Positions 12,191 through 22,645 of a DNA stretch of 64,000 nt are shown here, in pieces. Source of the DNA: Myotis daubentonii (Eukaryota; Chordata; Mammalia; Chiroptera; Vespertilionidae). Under the pieces are notes generated by a model. It did no database searches, was not told the origin of the DNA, and saw nothing but the letters and a program-made list of their open reading frames with translations. The position numbers and the translations under genes are program-made. Within the stretch, counting starts at the first letter, position 1. Each line of letters starts with the position of its first letter. The stretch covers positions 63,738,673-63,802,672 of the forward strand of contig NC_081861.1 in assembly GCF_963259705.1 (NCBI RefSeq), written 5' to 3'.

Positions 12191-12357
12191 CAGGGGCTGC
12201 ACCTAGGGATTGGGCCTGCCCTCTGCCACCTGGGAGCAGTCCTAAGCCAGCAGGTTGTTATCTCCCGAGGGGTCCCAGACTGCTAGAGGGCACAGGCAGG
12301 GCTGAGGGACCCCCCCTTCCCCCCGAGTGCACAAATTTTTGTGCACCGGGCCTCTAG

Positions 12358-12699
12358 TAGATATATATATGCCGAACAGTTAACAGTTAATAAGAGAGAG
12401 TGGAATACCTTAACCAATAAAGAAATTTATCAAAAAAGAGAGTGGAGAGATTTTGTTTTTATTCCTTTTCCACCCACTATATTTCTGAATTGTTTTGAAA
12501 TTCTTTATACGTATACCTTATTCATATACTGAAAAGGCCATTCTCAAAAAGAAGAGAAAAATCTACAGATAATGCAAATGTTGACTTGATAAGGAAAATA
12601 AATTAGGCAATCCTTCAAATCACTTAATATGTACATCAACTATTTATTAATGTTCGTGCATATGGAATGTCCAGTTACTTGGGGTCAGGACACCTTAAA
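12358..12699. other. Short unique spacer
   Basis: Starts with a short AT run after the Helitron end and then unique AT-rich sequence. Nothing recognisable. Confidence 0.45.
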
Positions 12700-12711
12700 A
12701 ACTAGCCAGGG

Positions 12712-12949
12712 GCCCTAGCCTGCTTGGATAAGTTGATAGAGCATTAGCCTTGGACTGAAGGGTCCCAGGTTCGATTCCAGCCAAGGGCACGTGCCTAGGT
12801 TGCAGGCTCGATCCCAAGTAGGGGGCATGCAGAAGGCAGCCAATCAATGATCCTCTCTCATCATTAATGTTTCTATCTCTCCCCCTTTCTCCCTTCCTGT
12901 CTGAATTCAATAAAGAAATAAAAAAACCAAAAAACAAAAAACCAAAAAC
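12712..12949 (+). repeat. Ves SINE with 12-bp target-site duplication
   Basis: Ves body with CCCTAGCCTGCTTGGATAAG, B box GGTTCGATTCC, and an A-rich AAAAACCAAAAAAC-type tail. AACTAGCCAGGG flanks it at 12700-12711 and 12950-12961. Confidence 0.93.
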
Positions 12950-12961
12950 AACTAGCCAGGG

Positions 12962-13699
12962 TTCAGTGGGAAACTATGTATGCCAAAAGATGTTTACCAA
13001 ATGTATTTTAGTACATCTTTCTCAGCTCCCCATCCTTAAGACCTTTTTGTTTATGGCTCTGTTTATTTTACGTGTTTTTATAGAAGGCATTTTGAGGACT
13101 TCTGCATCCACCCATGAACGATATCTCCTGTGGGACTTGCCTTCCTCCCATAAACAACTAGAAAGAAGCACAAAATATATGAAAGAACTGTTTTCAAATA
13201 TTGGGCAATAGGCTGTGCGGTATTTTGATCCCTGAGAAGAGGGAAATAAATGAAGTGAGCCCTACAATGACCTTGACTTTATGGTGAAGACACTTTCTAG
13301 ACAGTAGCACAAGGAAAGGGAATCTCACTGAGCTGAGGAGGTCAGAATTCAGGGAGGCCAATGCAACTAGAATTTCTGAGCACTGTCCAGGGAGCCACTT
13401 GGAGAAATAGCTCCAGAAAGCTACATAGGTGTCTCCTTAAATCTTTGGCTAAAACCAGTCTATGAATATGTAGGGTGAAATTCCATCAGGTTAGGCAAAG
13501 AAAAACTTAGGGAAAGAACAATTGTTGTAAGCCAAGCAGTTTCAAGACTTAATATAGGGCCTGGCATCATTTTCGTTCTAACTGACCAGAATGGAGAGAC
13601 ATTGTTGAATGTCCAGGGTATTTAGTGGTGCTCTCAGAAGCTCATACCTTATAGTAGAGCTAAAAGAAGCATAAAAACAAGCTTCAAATTCATTAAAAA
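12962..13699. other. Unique sequence
   Basis: No gene or repeat recognised. The open frame at 12867-13211 runs out of the SINE tail and has no motif. Confidence 0.4.
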
Positions 13700-14610
13700 T
13701 TATCTTCATGTTGCTGAACTGTCTAACAGAATAAAGTCCTATGCTCTATAATGGAATACTACAAAATCATAACTCAACAACCTGAAATTAAAAATGTCCA
13801 GCATTCAGTAAAATAATTACTAGACATGTGAGGAAGCAGGAAAATGTGACCCATAAGCAGAAGGAAAACAGATGCTGAAATGAGAGATGATGGAATTTGC
13901 AAACAAGGACGTTGAAACATCTATAATATTTATGTTCCATACACTTAAGGACATAAAGGAAAAAATGAACATAATGAAAAGAGAAATGGAAGATGTAAAA
14001 AAGACCAAATGAAACTTCTAGAGATTAAAAATACAATATCTGAAATGAAATTTCATAGGGTGGAATTAACAGCATTAGATATTTCAGAAAAAAAAAGATC
14101 AGTAAACTTGAAGATATAGTAATAGAAACTATGCAAACTGAAGCATAGAGAGAAAAAAGACTAAAAGAAGTTAAAAAGGTCTCAGTGACCATGTCAAGCA
14201 GTGACAATATCAAGCAGTCTAGAATACTTGTAATTGGAGTCCTAAATGGGCTAAGGGGGAAGAATACATTTTTTGAAGAAATAATGGCCAAACATTTTCT
14301 TTTTTTAAAGTACATTTTATTGATTTTTTACAGAGAGGAGGGGAGAGGGATAGAGAGTTAGAAACATCAATGAAAGAGAAACATTGATCAGCTGCCTCCT
14401 GCACACCCCCCACTGGGGATGTGCCCGCAACCAAGGTACATGCCCTTGACCAGAATCGAACCGGGAAACCTTTCAGTCCACAGGCCGACACTCTATCCAC
14501 TGAGCCAAACCGGTTAGGGCCAAACATTTTCAAAAATTGATGAAAACTATAGATTTACACATTCAAGAAGCTCAAGAATCTCAAAACAGGATAAAGTGGC
14601 CATTTGTGTC
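13700..14610 (+). repeat. Old L1/HAL1 ORF1-like relic, split by a SINE
   Basis: The plus strand carries scattered coiled-coil-type coding text typical of L1 or HAL1 ORF1, for example KDIKEKMNIMKREMEDVKK read from about 13950-14000, followed by RILVIGV around 14220 and FFEEIMAKHF around 14270. Stops and frameshifts are frequent. The Ves SINE at 14300-14517 interrupts the last block, and AAACATTTTCAAAAATTGAT resumes the sequence afterwards. I cannot separate HAL1 from old L1. Confidence 0.5.
14300..14517 (-). repeat. Ves SINE with 14-bp target-site duplication
   Basis: Reverse-complement Ves: T-rich end, AGAAACATCAATGAAAGAGA, GAATCGAACCGGGAAACC (B box reversed), CTGAGCCAAACCGGTTAGG (A box reversed). 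Flanks GGCCAAACATTTTC at 14286-14299 and 14518-14531 match exactly. Confidence 0.95.
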
Positions 14611-14664
14611 TATTTGTTTTATTGGTCCCTATATCCTGACTTATGAACTGAACTGTATTTGATT

Positions 14665-14888
14665 TTTTTAAAAATATATTTTTATTGATTTCAGAGAGAG
14701 GAAGGGAGAGGGAGAGAAAGATAGAAACACCAATAATGAAAGAGAATTATCGATTGGCTGCCTCCTGCACACCCCCCTTCCTCACTGGGGATCGAGCCCA
14801 AAACCTGGGCATGTGCCCTGACCTGGAATGGAACTGTGACCTCCTGGTTCATGGGTCAATGCTCAACCACTGAGCCACACCAGCTGGG
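14665..14888 (-). repeat. Ves SINE
   Basis: Reverse-complement Ves with TTTTTATTGATTTCAGAGAG at the tail side and ACTGAGCCACACCAGCTGGG at the 5' side. No convincing target-site duplication was found, so limits are approximate. Confidence 0.88.
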
Positions 14889-14970
14889 CTGTAGCTCTAT
14901 TTTAGCTTGTTTGACTGATTGCCATCTGCACCAAGGGAGTGATAATGTCTGTGTTGACAAAATGGAGGAG

Positions 14971-15080
14971 GTGTATATTACTATAACGCCCCCCCTCCAT
15001 TTGTATACCTTGGAATTTTCTACTAGGTGTATATTACTATAATCTGCCCCCTTTGTATATCTTAGAACTTTCTACTACTA
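14971..15080. repeat. Two-unit direct repeat of about 55 bp
   Basis: Two adjacent diverged units each start GTGTATATTACTATAA, continue with a C-rich run and TTTGTATA, and end in TTTCTACTA. Unit one is about 14971-15026 and unit two about 15027-15080. Confidence 0.8.
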
Positions 15081-15157
15081 GGGATTTCTTTGCAGTCTCT
15101 ACCTGTCATTGTGAATTTTTTGGGCCCTATCAACAACTTTGTGCTTTAGGTTTCTTT

Positions 15158-15383
15158 CTTTCTTCTTCTTTTTTTTTAATGTTTTTACTTATTTTAGAGA
15201 GATGGGAAAGGAGAGGGATAGAGAGACAGAAACATCTATGAGAGAGAAACATCTATCAGCTGCCTCCTGTATGCCCCCTACTGGGAATCGAACCCTCAAC
15301 CCAGGCATATGGCTGGACCGGGAAGTGAACCTGTGACGTCTAGGTTCATGATTGAAGCTCAACTACTGAGCCACTTTGGCTGG
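15158..15383 (-). repeat. Ves SINE with 15-bp target-site duplication
   Basis: Reverse-complement Ves with ATGTTTTTACTTATTTTAGA at the tail side and TGAGCCACTTTGGCTGGGC at the 5' side. Flanks GCTTTAGGTTTCTTT lie at 15143-15157 and 15384-15398. Confidence 0.94.
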
Positions 15384-15545
15384 GCTTTAGGTTTCTTTTA
15401 TACCATTTCTGTTATGATGACTATTCTAAATCAATTGGAACATTTTAAATGATAAGATCTGTATTTTATAATTATTTCTATTCCCCGATTGCCTATTTAG
15501 CACTTTGCACATAAGTCAATCAATAAATATAGGCTTATTGATTAA

Positions 15546-15867
15546 CTAGAGTCTCAGTGCATGAATTCGTGCATGGGTGGGGTCCCTTGGCCTGGCTGGC
15601 AATTGGGGCCAATCAGGGCTGTCCCGCCCAGCCCTGATGGGGGCTGATGGGTGCCTGCTGGCTGGGGAGGGACTGCGGGAGGGCTCCAGGGCATGTCTGG
15701 CCCTCTTACCCAGTCCTGATCAGCAGGACCCCAGCAGCAAGCTAACCTACCAGTCGGAGAGTCTTCCCCCTGGTGGTCAGTGTGCATGATAGCGACTGGT
15801 CGAGCGGTCGACCAAATGGTCGACCGATAGGTTAGACACTTAGCATATTACACTTTTATTATATAGG
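15546..15867 (-). mobile_element. Short non-autonomous Helitron, first of three
   Basis: Read on the minus strand, it ends at the plus-strand left edge in the hairpin region GTGCATGAATTCGTGCATG followed by CTAG (15546-15549). Its 5' end is the plus-strand right edge, TTAGCATATTACACTTTTATTATATAGG in form. It carries CTGGTAGGTTAGC-type and GGTCGACC blocks but no coding sequence. Its right edge touches the next Helitron. Confidence 0.85.
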
Positions 15868-15868
15868 T

Positions 15869-16512
15869 CTAGAGGCCTGGTGCATGAAATTCTTGCATGG
15901 TTGTGGTCCCTAGGCCTAGCCAATGATCAAAGCATCTGGCGTGGAAGGGCAGGTCCCAGCTGATCTCTGGGCCCTGGACAGCACCTGGGCCCCCAGGCCT
16001 CCGCACACCCCTCTCTGCCTGAGTCACGGCACCCAAGTCCCCAGGCAGAGACATGGTGAGCATGGCCGGAGGCAGCAGGCTAGGTGCAGCTTGGGCCTCT
16101 GGGCTGCCCAATGGCACTGCATGGAAGCCAGGCAGGCAGCGCACTCTCTCCTGGCTGGCCTTGCAGACTGGCTCCTGCACGAACCCACAGGGAACCTGAC
16201 TGGCCCCTGCAGTCTCAGCAACTGCAGCCCAGCTCACCTGGAAGAGGCTGCTCAGGTGGGGGGACGAGCTCCTCGTGGGTGCCTGGCACCTCAGAGCAGG
16301 TGCTTCCCTGGCACGCTAGCCCTGGTGTCCCAAGGGAGGGTAGCAGGGGGAGTGAGAGTGAGCTCAGTGGAAATCCCACATTCTCACCTCACCTCCATCC
16401 CCATCACCCCACCCCCAGGTAGCTGGTGAGAGGTCACAGCCCCACATCATAGTGAGTGGTAGAATGACCGCCCCAGGGGACAATTTGCATATTAGGCTTT
16501 TATTATATAGGA
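15869..16512 (-). mobile_element. Non-autonomous Helitron with a distinct GC-rich interior
   Basis: The plus-strand left edge is CTAGAGGCCTGGTGCATGAA, the reversed Helitron 3' end. The right edge, CTTTTATTATATAGGA before a T, is the reversed 5' TC end. The roughly 500-bp interior (about 15930-16430) is GC-rich and unlike both its neighbours and the 10.8-kb family. It includes open frames on both strands with no domain I recognise, and could be captured host DNA. It abuts the previous Helitron with one T between them. Confidence 0.85.
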
Positions 16513-16518
16513 TTAGTC

Positions 16519-16707
16519 CAGTGGTCTTCAAGCTCTAGCATGCATCAGAATCACATGGAGGGTTGTTAAATCATAGATTACTGTGCCCTATCCCTAGAGT
16601 TTATAATTTATTAAGTTTGGGTGGGGCTTGATAATTTGCATTTCTAACAAATTCCCAGGTGATTCTGATATTGCTGGTCCCCAAACCACATATTGAAAAT
16701 TATTGGA
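16519..16707 (+). mobile_element. MER5A-like hAT-Charlie DNA transposon
   Basis: Starts CAGTGGTCTTCAAGCTCTAG and continues with GCATCAGAATCACATGGAGG, TTTGCATTTCTAACAAATTC and CCCAGGTGATTCTGATATTG, the block order of MER5A. It is a short non-autonomous element with no ORF. The Helitron end lies 6 bp to its left. Confidence 0.85.
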
Positions 16708-17047
16708 TTAAACTATATTTGTGATTTCAACTGATGAAATATTACATATATTTCAAGTTTCTCCTTAAACCCTACCTCTTCCATATAGCAATTCCTTCTC
16801 TCTCAGAATAGCAGCTCCTCTTTTTAACATGTATTTCATATCCTGTCTCTATCTCTTACAATATTTATCATAGTATTTTTTATTTGCTTTTTCTTTAATG
16901 TGTTTATATTGAATACTAGATTATCGGCAGAACTAGTTCTTTAAAAGCTGAACAAACCAATTAATAAATGGATATTTTTCCAAACATGTATTCTCATGTG
17001 TATATGCTTATATTGAAAAAATAGATTGATGATTTTTATAGAAATGA

Positions 17048-17469
17048 CTAGAGGCCCGGTGCACGAATTCATGTACCTGTGGGGTCCCTCGGCCAGGCCT
17101 GTGGTTTCAGGCTGAAACCGGCTCTCCAATATCCCCTGAGGGGTCCCAGATTGTGAGAGGGTGCAGGCCAGGCCAAGGGACCCCCACTGGTGCACAATCA
17201 GGGCCGGGGAGGGACGCAGGAGGCTGGCCAGTTGGGCAGGGACTGCAGGAGGACTCCAGGGAGTGTCCGGCCAGTCTCACTCAGTCCCGATAAACCAGAC
17301 CCCAGGAGCAAGTTAACCTACCGGTCGACTGTCTGTCCCCTGGTAGTCAGTGCACATCATAGTGAGTGGTTGAGCTGCCTTAGCATATCATTAACATATT
17401 ACGCTTTGATTGGTTGAACAGACAACCAGATGACTGGACACTTAGCATATTAGGTTTTTATTATATAGA
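17048..17469 (-). mobile_element. Short non-autonomous Helitron, third of three
   Basis: The plus-strand left edge is CTAGAGGCCCGGTGCACGAA followed by TTCATGTACC, the reversed hairpin and CTAG end. The right edge AGGTTTTTATTATATAGA is the reversed 5' TC end. The interior shares the CAGGACTGCGGGAGG-type and CTACCGGTCGAC blocks with the element at 15546, so the two belong to one subfamily. Confidence 0.87.
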
Positions 17470-17778
17470 ATTAGGTGATGGGAATGGAGACAGAACTAAA
17501 ACAATTCAGTTCCTAATACTTTATATGCACCAAGTCAATGTAGTGTTAGGGTAGGATTTGTATCCCTGAATTAAGAAGATTAACTCCAACAAGAAGTGTC
17601 TAATTGTTGTTTACTTTTTGTCCTAATTATTGTTAGTGGCACATTCTAACTGCTGGGAAAGGTCCAGTATTGCCCCCAACAACTCCATCTTGTAGAAGAA
17701 TCAACTCAAACAAGGGTAAGGAACTCATAATTTGAGTTTTTGGTGTGAGAAACAAAAAAGTAAAATTTCAAGCTTCAG

Positions 17779-18035
17779 TCCTGGCCGGTTTGGCTCAATG
17801 GATAGAATGTTGGCTTGTGGACTGAAGCGTCCCAGATTCGATTCTCGTCAAGGGCACATACCTCAGTTGCAAGCTCCATCCCTGGCGCTGGTTGGGGCTT
17901 GTGGGAGGCAACCAAATGATGTGTCTCTCACACATAGATGTTTCTATCTCTCTGTCTCTCCCTCCCCCTTCCACTCTCTCTAAAAATCAATGTAAAAATA
18001 TCCTCAGGTGAGGATTAACAACAATAACCAAAAAG
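17779..18035 (+). repeat. Ves-type SINE, variant with CCTCAGGTGAGG tail
   Basis: A box TGGCTCAATGGATAGA, B box GATTCGATTCTCG, a CGCTGGTTGGGGCTTG block instead of the usual CCAGTAGGGG, and a 3' end TCCTCAGGTGAGGATTAACA. Flanks TTCAAGCTTCAG at 17767-17778 and 18036-18047 are the duplication. Confidence 0.92.
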
Positions 18036-18047
18036 TTCAAGCTTCAG

Positions 18048-18713
18048 GTGTGCTCACATGTGGGAGTTGTGGTACAATGAGCGTTCTCCATGTTGTGACC
18101 CCCCTCATACTCTTTTTTATGTAAAGCCAAGTGAGTTTAAGGTCAGTGTCTGGCTCATGGGAAGTAGTTTAAGCAAGTTTTACTCTATGTTTTTCTAGGA
18201 AGATTTTCTCTTTGTCCTTCCTCTCATTATCAGAGTGTAAGACCTGAAAGTGGAGGGAAAGGCGGGGTCAAGCCAGGGAGTGGTTCCTGGAAAAAGACCT
18301 AGGAAGCCACTCTTCTGACTTCTAGTCTAGGCTCTAGGTTAGGATGGGAGTCCGGTAGATAGTCACCTTCATTCACTTATGGTCCCGCCCAGTTTGACCT
18401 GAGACCACTTAAAGATCTGAGGCCATAGCTCTGGCTATGAAGTGTGTGTTTGTCCATTGTCTCCTGTGTGTTCCATATACTCCTCAGGAACCTTATAAAG
18501 GAGCACGTTGCCTGACAGAATCTGAATATTTGAAGATTTGGGACCCCAGTCATCTCTTCCCATCAGTGTTATGACTAACATACGTGACATATGCATATTC
18601 AATTATATAGGGATGAAGCCTGTTTCATGCAAAGTATCTAATTATAATACCTTAATTATTTTAGAAAATGAAATACCACTATATTAATTGAACAGGTAAG
18701 TTGTTTGTAAGAT
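18048..18713. other. Unique sequence
   Basis: No repeat or gene recognised. Slightly less AT-rich than its surroundings. Confidence 0.4.
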
Positions 18714-18727
18714 TCATTTCATCTTTT

Positions 18728-18960
18728 TCTTTAAAAAATTCTCACCTGAGGACATGGTTTTATTAACTTTAGAGAGAGGGGAAGGAAGAGGGAGAGAGGG
18801 GGAAACATCAATGTGAGAGAGAAACACTGATCGATTGCCTCTCATAGGCATCCCACCCAGGATGGAACCAGCAATCTGGGTATGTGCCCTGATTGGGATT
18901 CAAACCTGAGACCTGTATATGGGACAACTCTCCAACCAACTGAGCCACACTGGCCAGGGC
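18728..18960 (-). repeat. Ves-type SINE, variant with CCTCAGGTGAG-like end
   Basis: Plus-strand left end AAATTCTCACCTGAGGACAT is the reversed variant tail. The 5' side reads CAACTGAGCCACACTGGCCA. A 14-bp duplication with one mismatch, TCATTTCATCTTTT and TCATTTTATCTTTT, flanks it at 18714-18727 and 18961-18974. Confidence 0.9.
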
Positions 18961-18974
18961 TCATTTTATCTTTT

Positions 18975-20839
18975 AATAGAAATTTTGACTGTCATCCTAT
19001 TTCTGTTACAAAGCCTGAGTTTTGCAATAGGTATAACTATCATAAAAAGCTGGATTATTTTTACAAGTATAATTCATTCATTGTTTTATTATACCGAGGA
19101 TGTGGCTTTTCTTAAAAGTCTCCTCTTCATTTCTGTAAGTTCTCTATCAGTCAACATGTTGTGTACTATGAAGAGTTAATTTATCATTAGCACCAGCCTA
19201 TCAATAAAACCATTTTCACGGGCAAGTCTAAATGATCCTATATTATTGTAAAAGAGCACAGTTGGAATAAATTATAATTACATTTCTTTTATACTGAAAT
19301 GAAAGGTCATTTCCTCAGGTCTTTACTCACACTGAACTATTAAAACGCAGATTCCAATAAGCTACATTCAACTTTTTTAATACACCATCTTTATTGGTTT
19401 CTTTCTATCCTCCATTTCATTTACTGATCTGCATTTCTGTTTATGCCAGCATCCTCTAATAATGCCATGACTTGCTCAGCACAATCCTACCACTGCTGGC
19501 GACTGACCAAGCTTATACAATGTGCTTTCACATAACAGCTTCTTCCTCATTGCAGACTGCTATGTGAACTATTTTAGTAGGGATTTTATAATGCTGCTTT
19601 GTAATTAAATGAATGAAAATTAAGGATCCAATTTCAAATTAGCTTGTACAAACTCATTATCTATCATTCTGACCAGAAAAGCGGTAGGCCCTATATCATT
19701 TGAATAATATGCTAATAGGATAGGCATGTCACTTATCCTGAGTCTTAATATCATATTCATATTTGAACACAGTCTAATTATGTTTAATAAAATGTAGGGG
19801 TATATAAAAAGCACAAATCACTTATCAAGATTCATTTCTTAAATTATGATAGCATCACAAGATGCCATGTAATTTACTAAATATAAATACTACTGTAATT
19901 TAACCTAAAGCATTTAGAATGAGCTCATCATCAAGTATTTTGAGAGAAAAATATTTCTGAGGGTTTAAAAATGGTTACTGATGAATTTGGAGTTTTTAAG
20001 TTGTGAAAATTCAAGTGTGCTTATGGTTTTATCATTCGTTCTAATAAAAATACTGAAATGCAATTAATCTTTCATGGATCTAAATATAACAGGCAATCAC
20101 TTCCCTAAAACAGACAACTATTGTGAAGTGAATGAGATCTGTAACCCGTGTTCCCTGATAACGTCCATGAAATAATATAGTACCTTCTTTTGTATAGTGT
20201 TCGCTAAGCATAAATTAAAAATAGCTGAGTGACAATCACAGTGCTAGATAATTTTCCCAAATGTTGATTTTTAGAATCCGTGACTATACAATAAATATTA
20301 TATAGAATTTATTTCCCCTGCCAGAAAAAGCGGGATCTGCATTAGCACTGGGTCATAAATCCAGAAATGCATCTTTTTTGCAATCGGCACGTGTGCACAT
20401 GCATACAAAGAGGGAGAATTTCTTAACAACTGAAAAGAATTCACCAGTGATAGTCACTGGTGGCAGAAGTAAGAGGTAGTTAGGGAGTGCTGGTAAATCT
20501 CACTTCCCACACACTCTCTTCTGACAACTGGAATGTGAACCCAGTAGAATGAAAAAGAAGCAAATGTGTCAACTGTAATGATAGTAAAATTAATGCTTGA
20601 AGGAGTACCTCAGCCTTTCTGTCACCTGGCCCTGCCGATCATGTTGTTGTTCCATTTCTATTGACAAGCAGAATGCCTATGTGCATTCCTCTCAGACGCT
20701 AAGATTTCAAAAGGGGAGCAATTCTGGATGATGATCTGCTCCAAGATGTGAGCATGGGAGTGAGTGGCTAAAAGTCAACATACAAGTATCCTTAACTTCC
20801 TATGTATTAATCTACTTTTGTAATAAACATGATCGGGTA
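18975..20839. other. Unique AT-rich sequence, no repeats recognised
   Basis: About 1.9 kb without a recognisable repeat, unusual for this window. Open frames are short and featureless. It may include conserved non-coding sequence, which only an alignment could show. Confidence 0.4.
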
Positions 20840-21408
20840 TGTGGTAAGCAGAATTCTAAGACGAGCACAATGACTAACTCCTTTACAATCTCTTCCCCTT
20901 AAGTCTGGATGGAACCTGTGAAGGTGTGACATCGCTCCCATTACTATGCCATCATCTGCAGGAAAGGGGATTTTGCAGATGTAAATGACTGAGGTCAGGA
21001 ACTCCTAAAAGGAACTGGACTCTACATACAGAAAAAAAAATTTGAAGCCTGACACGGATTTGATGAAGAAAGGTTCAGCCATTGCTGAATTGAAAGATCC
21101 ATGCAGCCAGCGACGTGAGCTCTAACAGAGCTTGCCCTGGTTTTCAGCAGGTAAGGAAACTGGGATTTCAGTCATACAGCCACAAGGAAGTGAGTTATGC
21201 CACAATCGTGTGAAGCTGGAAGAGGACCCTGAGATGCAAAGGAGAACAGAGTCCAGCTGACACCATGATTTCAGCCTGCGAAGACCCTGTGCGCAGAACT
21301 CAGCCATGTGGTACCGATTTATGACCTACAGAACTGTGACCTCATAAATCAATGTTGTTTTCAGCCACTATATTGTTGTGTAGCATTAGAAGACTAATAT
21401 AAGATACA
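20840..21408 (+). mobile_element. MaLR (ERVL-MaLR) solo LTR, old
   Basis: Starts TGTGGTAAGCAGAATTCTAA and ends CTAATATAAGATACA. In between are GATTTTGCAGATGTAAATGA, TTTCAGCCTGCGAAGACCC and CTACAGAACTGTGACCTCAT, which follow MLT1-type LTRs of the MaLR group. No internal retroviral sequence is adjacent. Confidence 0.7.
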
Positions 21409-21779
21409 CTTTACATATAATGAAATGCACCCATTTTCAGTTTCTACAAACTTAAATGCCACAATGAAGATATAGAGCATTAATATCATGTCCCCAGTTC
21501 CCTCCTGCTCCTTTACCATCAATCTGAACCCCAGCAGGCAACCATTTGTCTGATTTCTGGCACGTTGTCTGATTTCTGGCACTGTGTGTTACGGTAAATC
21601 TTGACTCTCCTCCCTCAATCTATCATCTAGCTATCTGTCTGTCTAATCTTGTCATGTGAGGGAAATTAATGTTTTTGTATTTTTCTATATATCTACATTT
21701 TCTACATAATAACTCTCTGAGTACATGGAATAGTTTCTCAAAATACTTGTTAGTTTGTCAATTTAAAAAAAATATTTGC
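21409..21779. other. Unique sequence
   Basis: Nothing recognised. A small local repeat of TCTGATTTCTGGCAC occurs twice near 21551-21581. Confidence 0.4.
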
Positions 21780-22021
21780 TGCCCTAGTCAGGTGCTCAGT
21801 GGTTAGAGCATCAGCCCGCGGACTGAAGGGTCCTGGGTTCGATTCTGGTCAAGGGCATGTTCCTCAGTTGCAGGTTCAATCCCAGGCCCTGGTTAGGGGC
21901 ACGTGTAGTAGGTAATCAATCAATGTGTCTCTCTCACATTGATGTTTCTGTCTGTCTCTCCCCCACTCTTCTACTCTCTAAAAGTCAATGGAAAAATATC
22001 CTTGGGTAAAGATTAACCAAA

Positions 22022-22023
<2 letters not shown>
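21780..22023 (+). repeat. Ves-type SINE, variant tail, followed by a TA repeat
   Basis: CCCTAGTCAGGTGCTCAGTG (A-box side), GGGTTCGATTCTGG (B box), CAGGCCCTGGTTAGGGGCAC and a 3' end ATCCTTGGGTAAAGATTAAC, a degraded form of the CCTCAGGTGAGG tail. The duplication is not clear because the right side runs into a TA microsatellite. Confidence 0.88.

Positions 22024-22073
<50 letters not shown>
22024..22073. repeat. (TA)n microsatellite
   Basis: About 50 bp of alternating TA directly after the SINE tail. The open frame across it is an artefact. Confidence 0.95.
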
Positions 22074-22079
<6 letters not shown>

Positions 22080-22493
22080 GGGCTCTGTGTCAAGGTCTGT
22101 TCTAGGCACTGGGAATATCCTAATAAATGAAATTGTTGGAGTCTATCTTTTGGGTAGCATATACTCCAAAAACTCCAGGAGGTTGATTATTTATTGTTTG
22201 TTTGTTTGTTTGTTTGTTTTGTCTGTTTGGTGGGGTGATTGGCTTCCTGGCCGTGAGTCCTCTAAACTTCACTGCTGGGACCATGTAGCCCCTATTTATA
22301 TTAGCATCACCTCAGGCATTTGAACGAAACTGTCTAAGGAGACCAAGGCGCAAGTTCTCAGAATTAAGTATCAAGTTTGTTTTGCTGCATCGTTCCATGG
22401 ATTTGTATATGAGATAAATTAACTAAGTCTCTATCTTCAATCTTTGTCCAAAATTTAGTCCTTCTAGGTCTGTGGTCCAGTTATCTTCCAGGA
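22074..22493. other. Unique sequence with a GTTT run
   Basis: A short (TTTG)n stretch lies near 22196-22220; otherwise nothing is recognised. Confidence 0.4.
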
Positions 22494-22645
22494 ACATGGT
22501 TCTCAACTGTAGATGAACATGAGAATCATTTGAGAAGACATTAAAAGGCACAGATGCCTACCTATTCCCACTGCATTTGGCTCGGGCCTGGGCATCAACA
22601 TGTGTTAAACTCCCTTATGTGTCTAATAATTCTAATTTGCAGCCA
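22494..22645 (+). mobile_element. MER5-like hAT relic
   Basis: CATGGTTCTCAACTGTAGAT, GAATCATTTGAGAAGACATT and GGCTCGGGCCTGGGCATCAA follow the MER5/Charlie pattern in degraded form. The right end is not visible. Confidence 0.45.

Larger units (their letters stand above)
10772..12357 (+). mobile_element. Non-autonomous Helitron (HeliBat type), long copy
   Basis: The element starts TCTACACTAATAAAAG after an A. It ends with the perfect 20-nt palindrome GTGCACAAATTTTTGTGCAC at 12327-12346 (9-bp stem, TT loop), then CGGGCCTCTAG before a T. TC start, hairpin, CTAG end and A|T insertion are Helitron hallmarks. The first 400 bp hold a moderately GC-rich promoter-like segment including CCAAGATGGCCACCGG. 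Then come near-identical direct repeats (11165-11400) and a GC-rich tandem array (11465-12190). There is no Rep/helicase ORF, so it would need enzymes in trans. Long open frames in the array are repeat artefacts. A shorter sibling lies at 46465-47529. Confidence 0.92.

Noticed and set aside
11229..12202. Several open frames of 60-126 codons across the Helitron GC-rich array on both strands
   Set aside because: They read the same tandem repeat in different frames and have repetitive Gly/His/Arg or Pro text with no domain. They arise because the repeat lacks stop codons.
15923..16429. 168-codon frame in the middle Helitron as a real gene
   Set aside because: GC-rich DNA keeps three frames open at once here (15869-16237 minus, 16084-16422 plus), and none shows a motif. 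I keep only the capture hypothesis.
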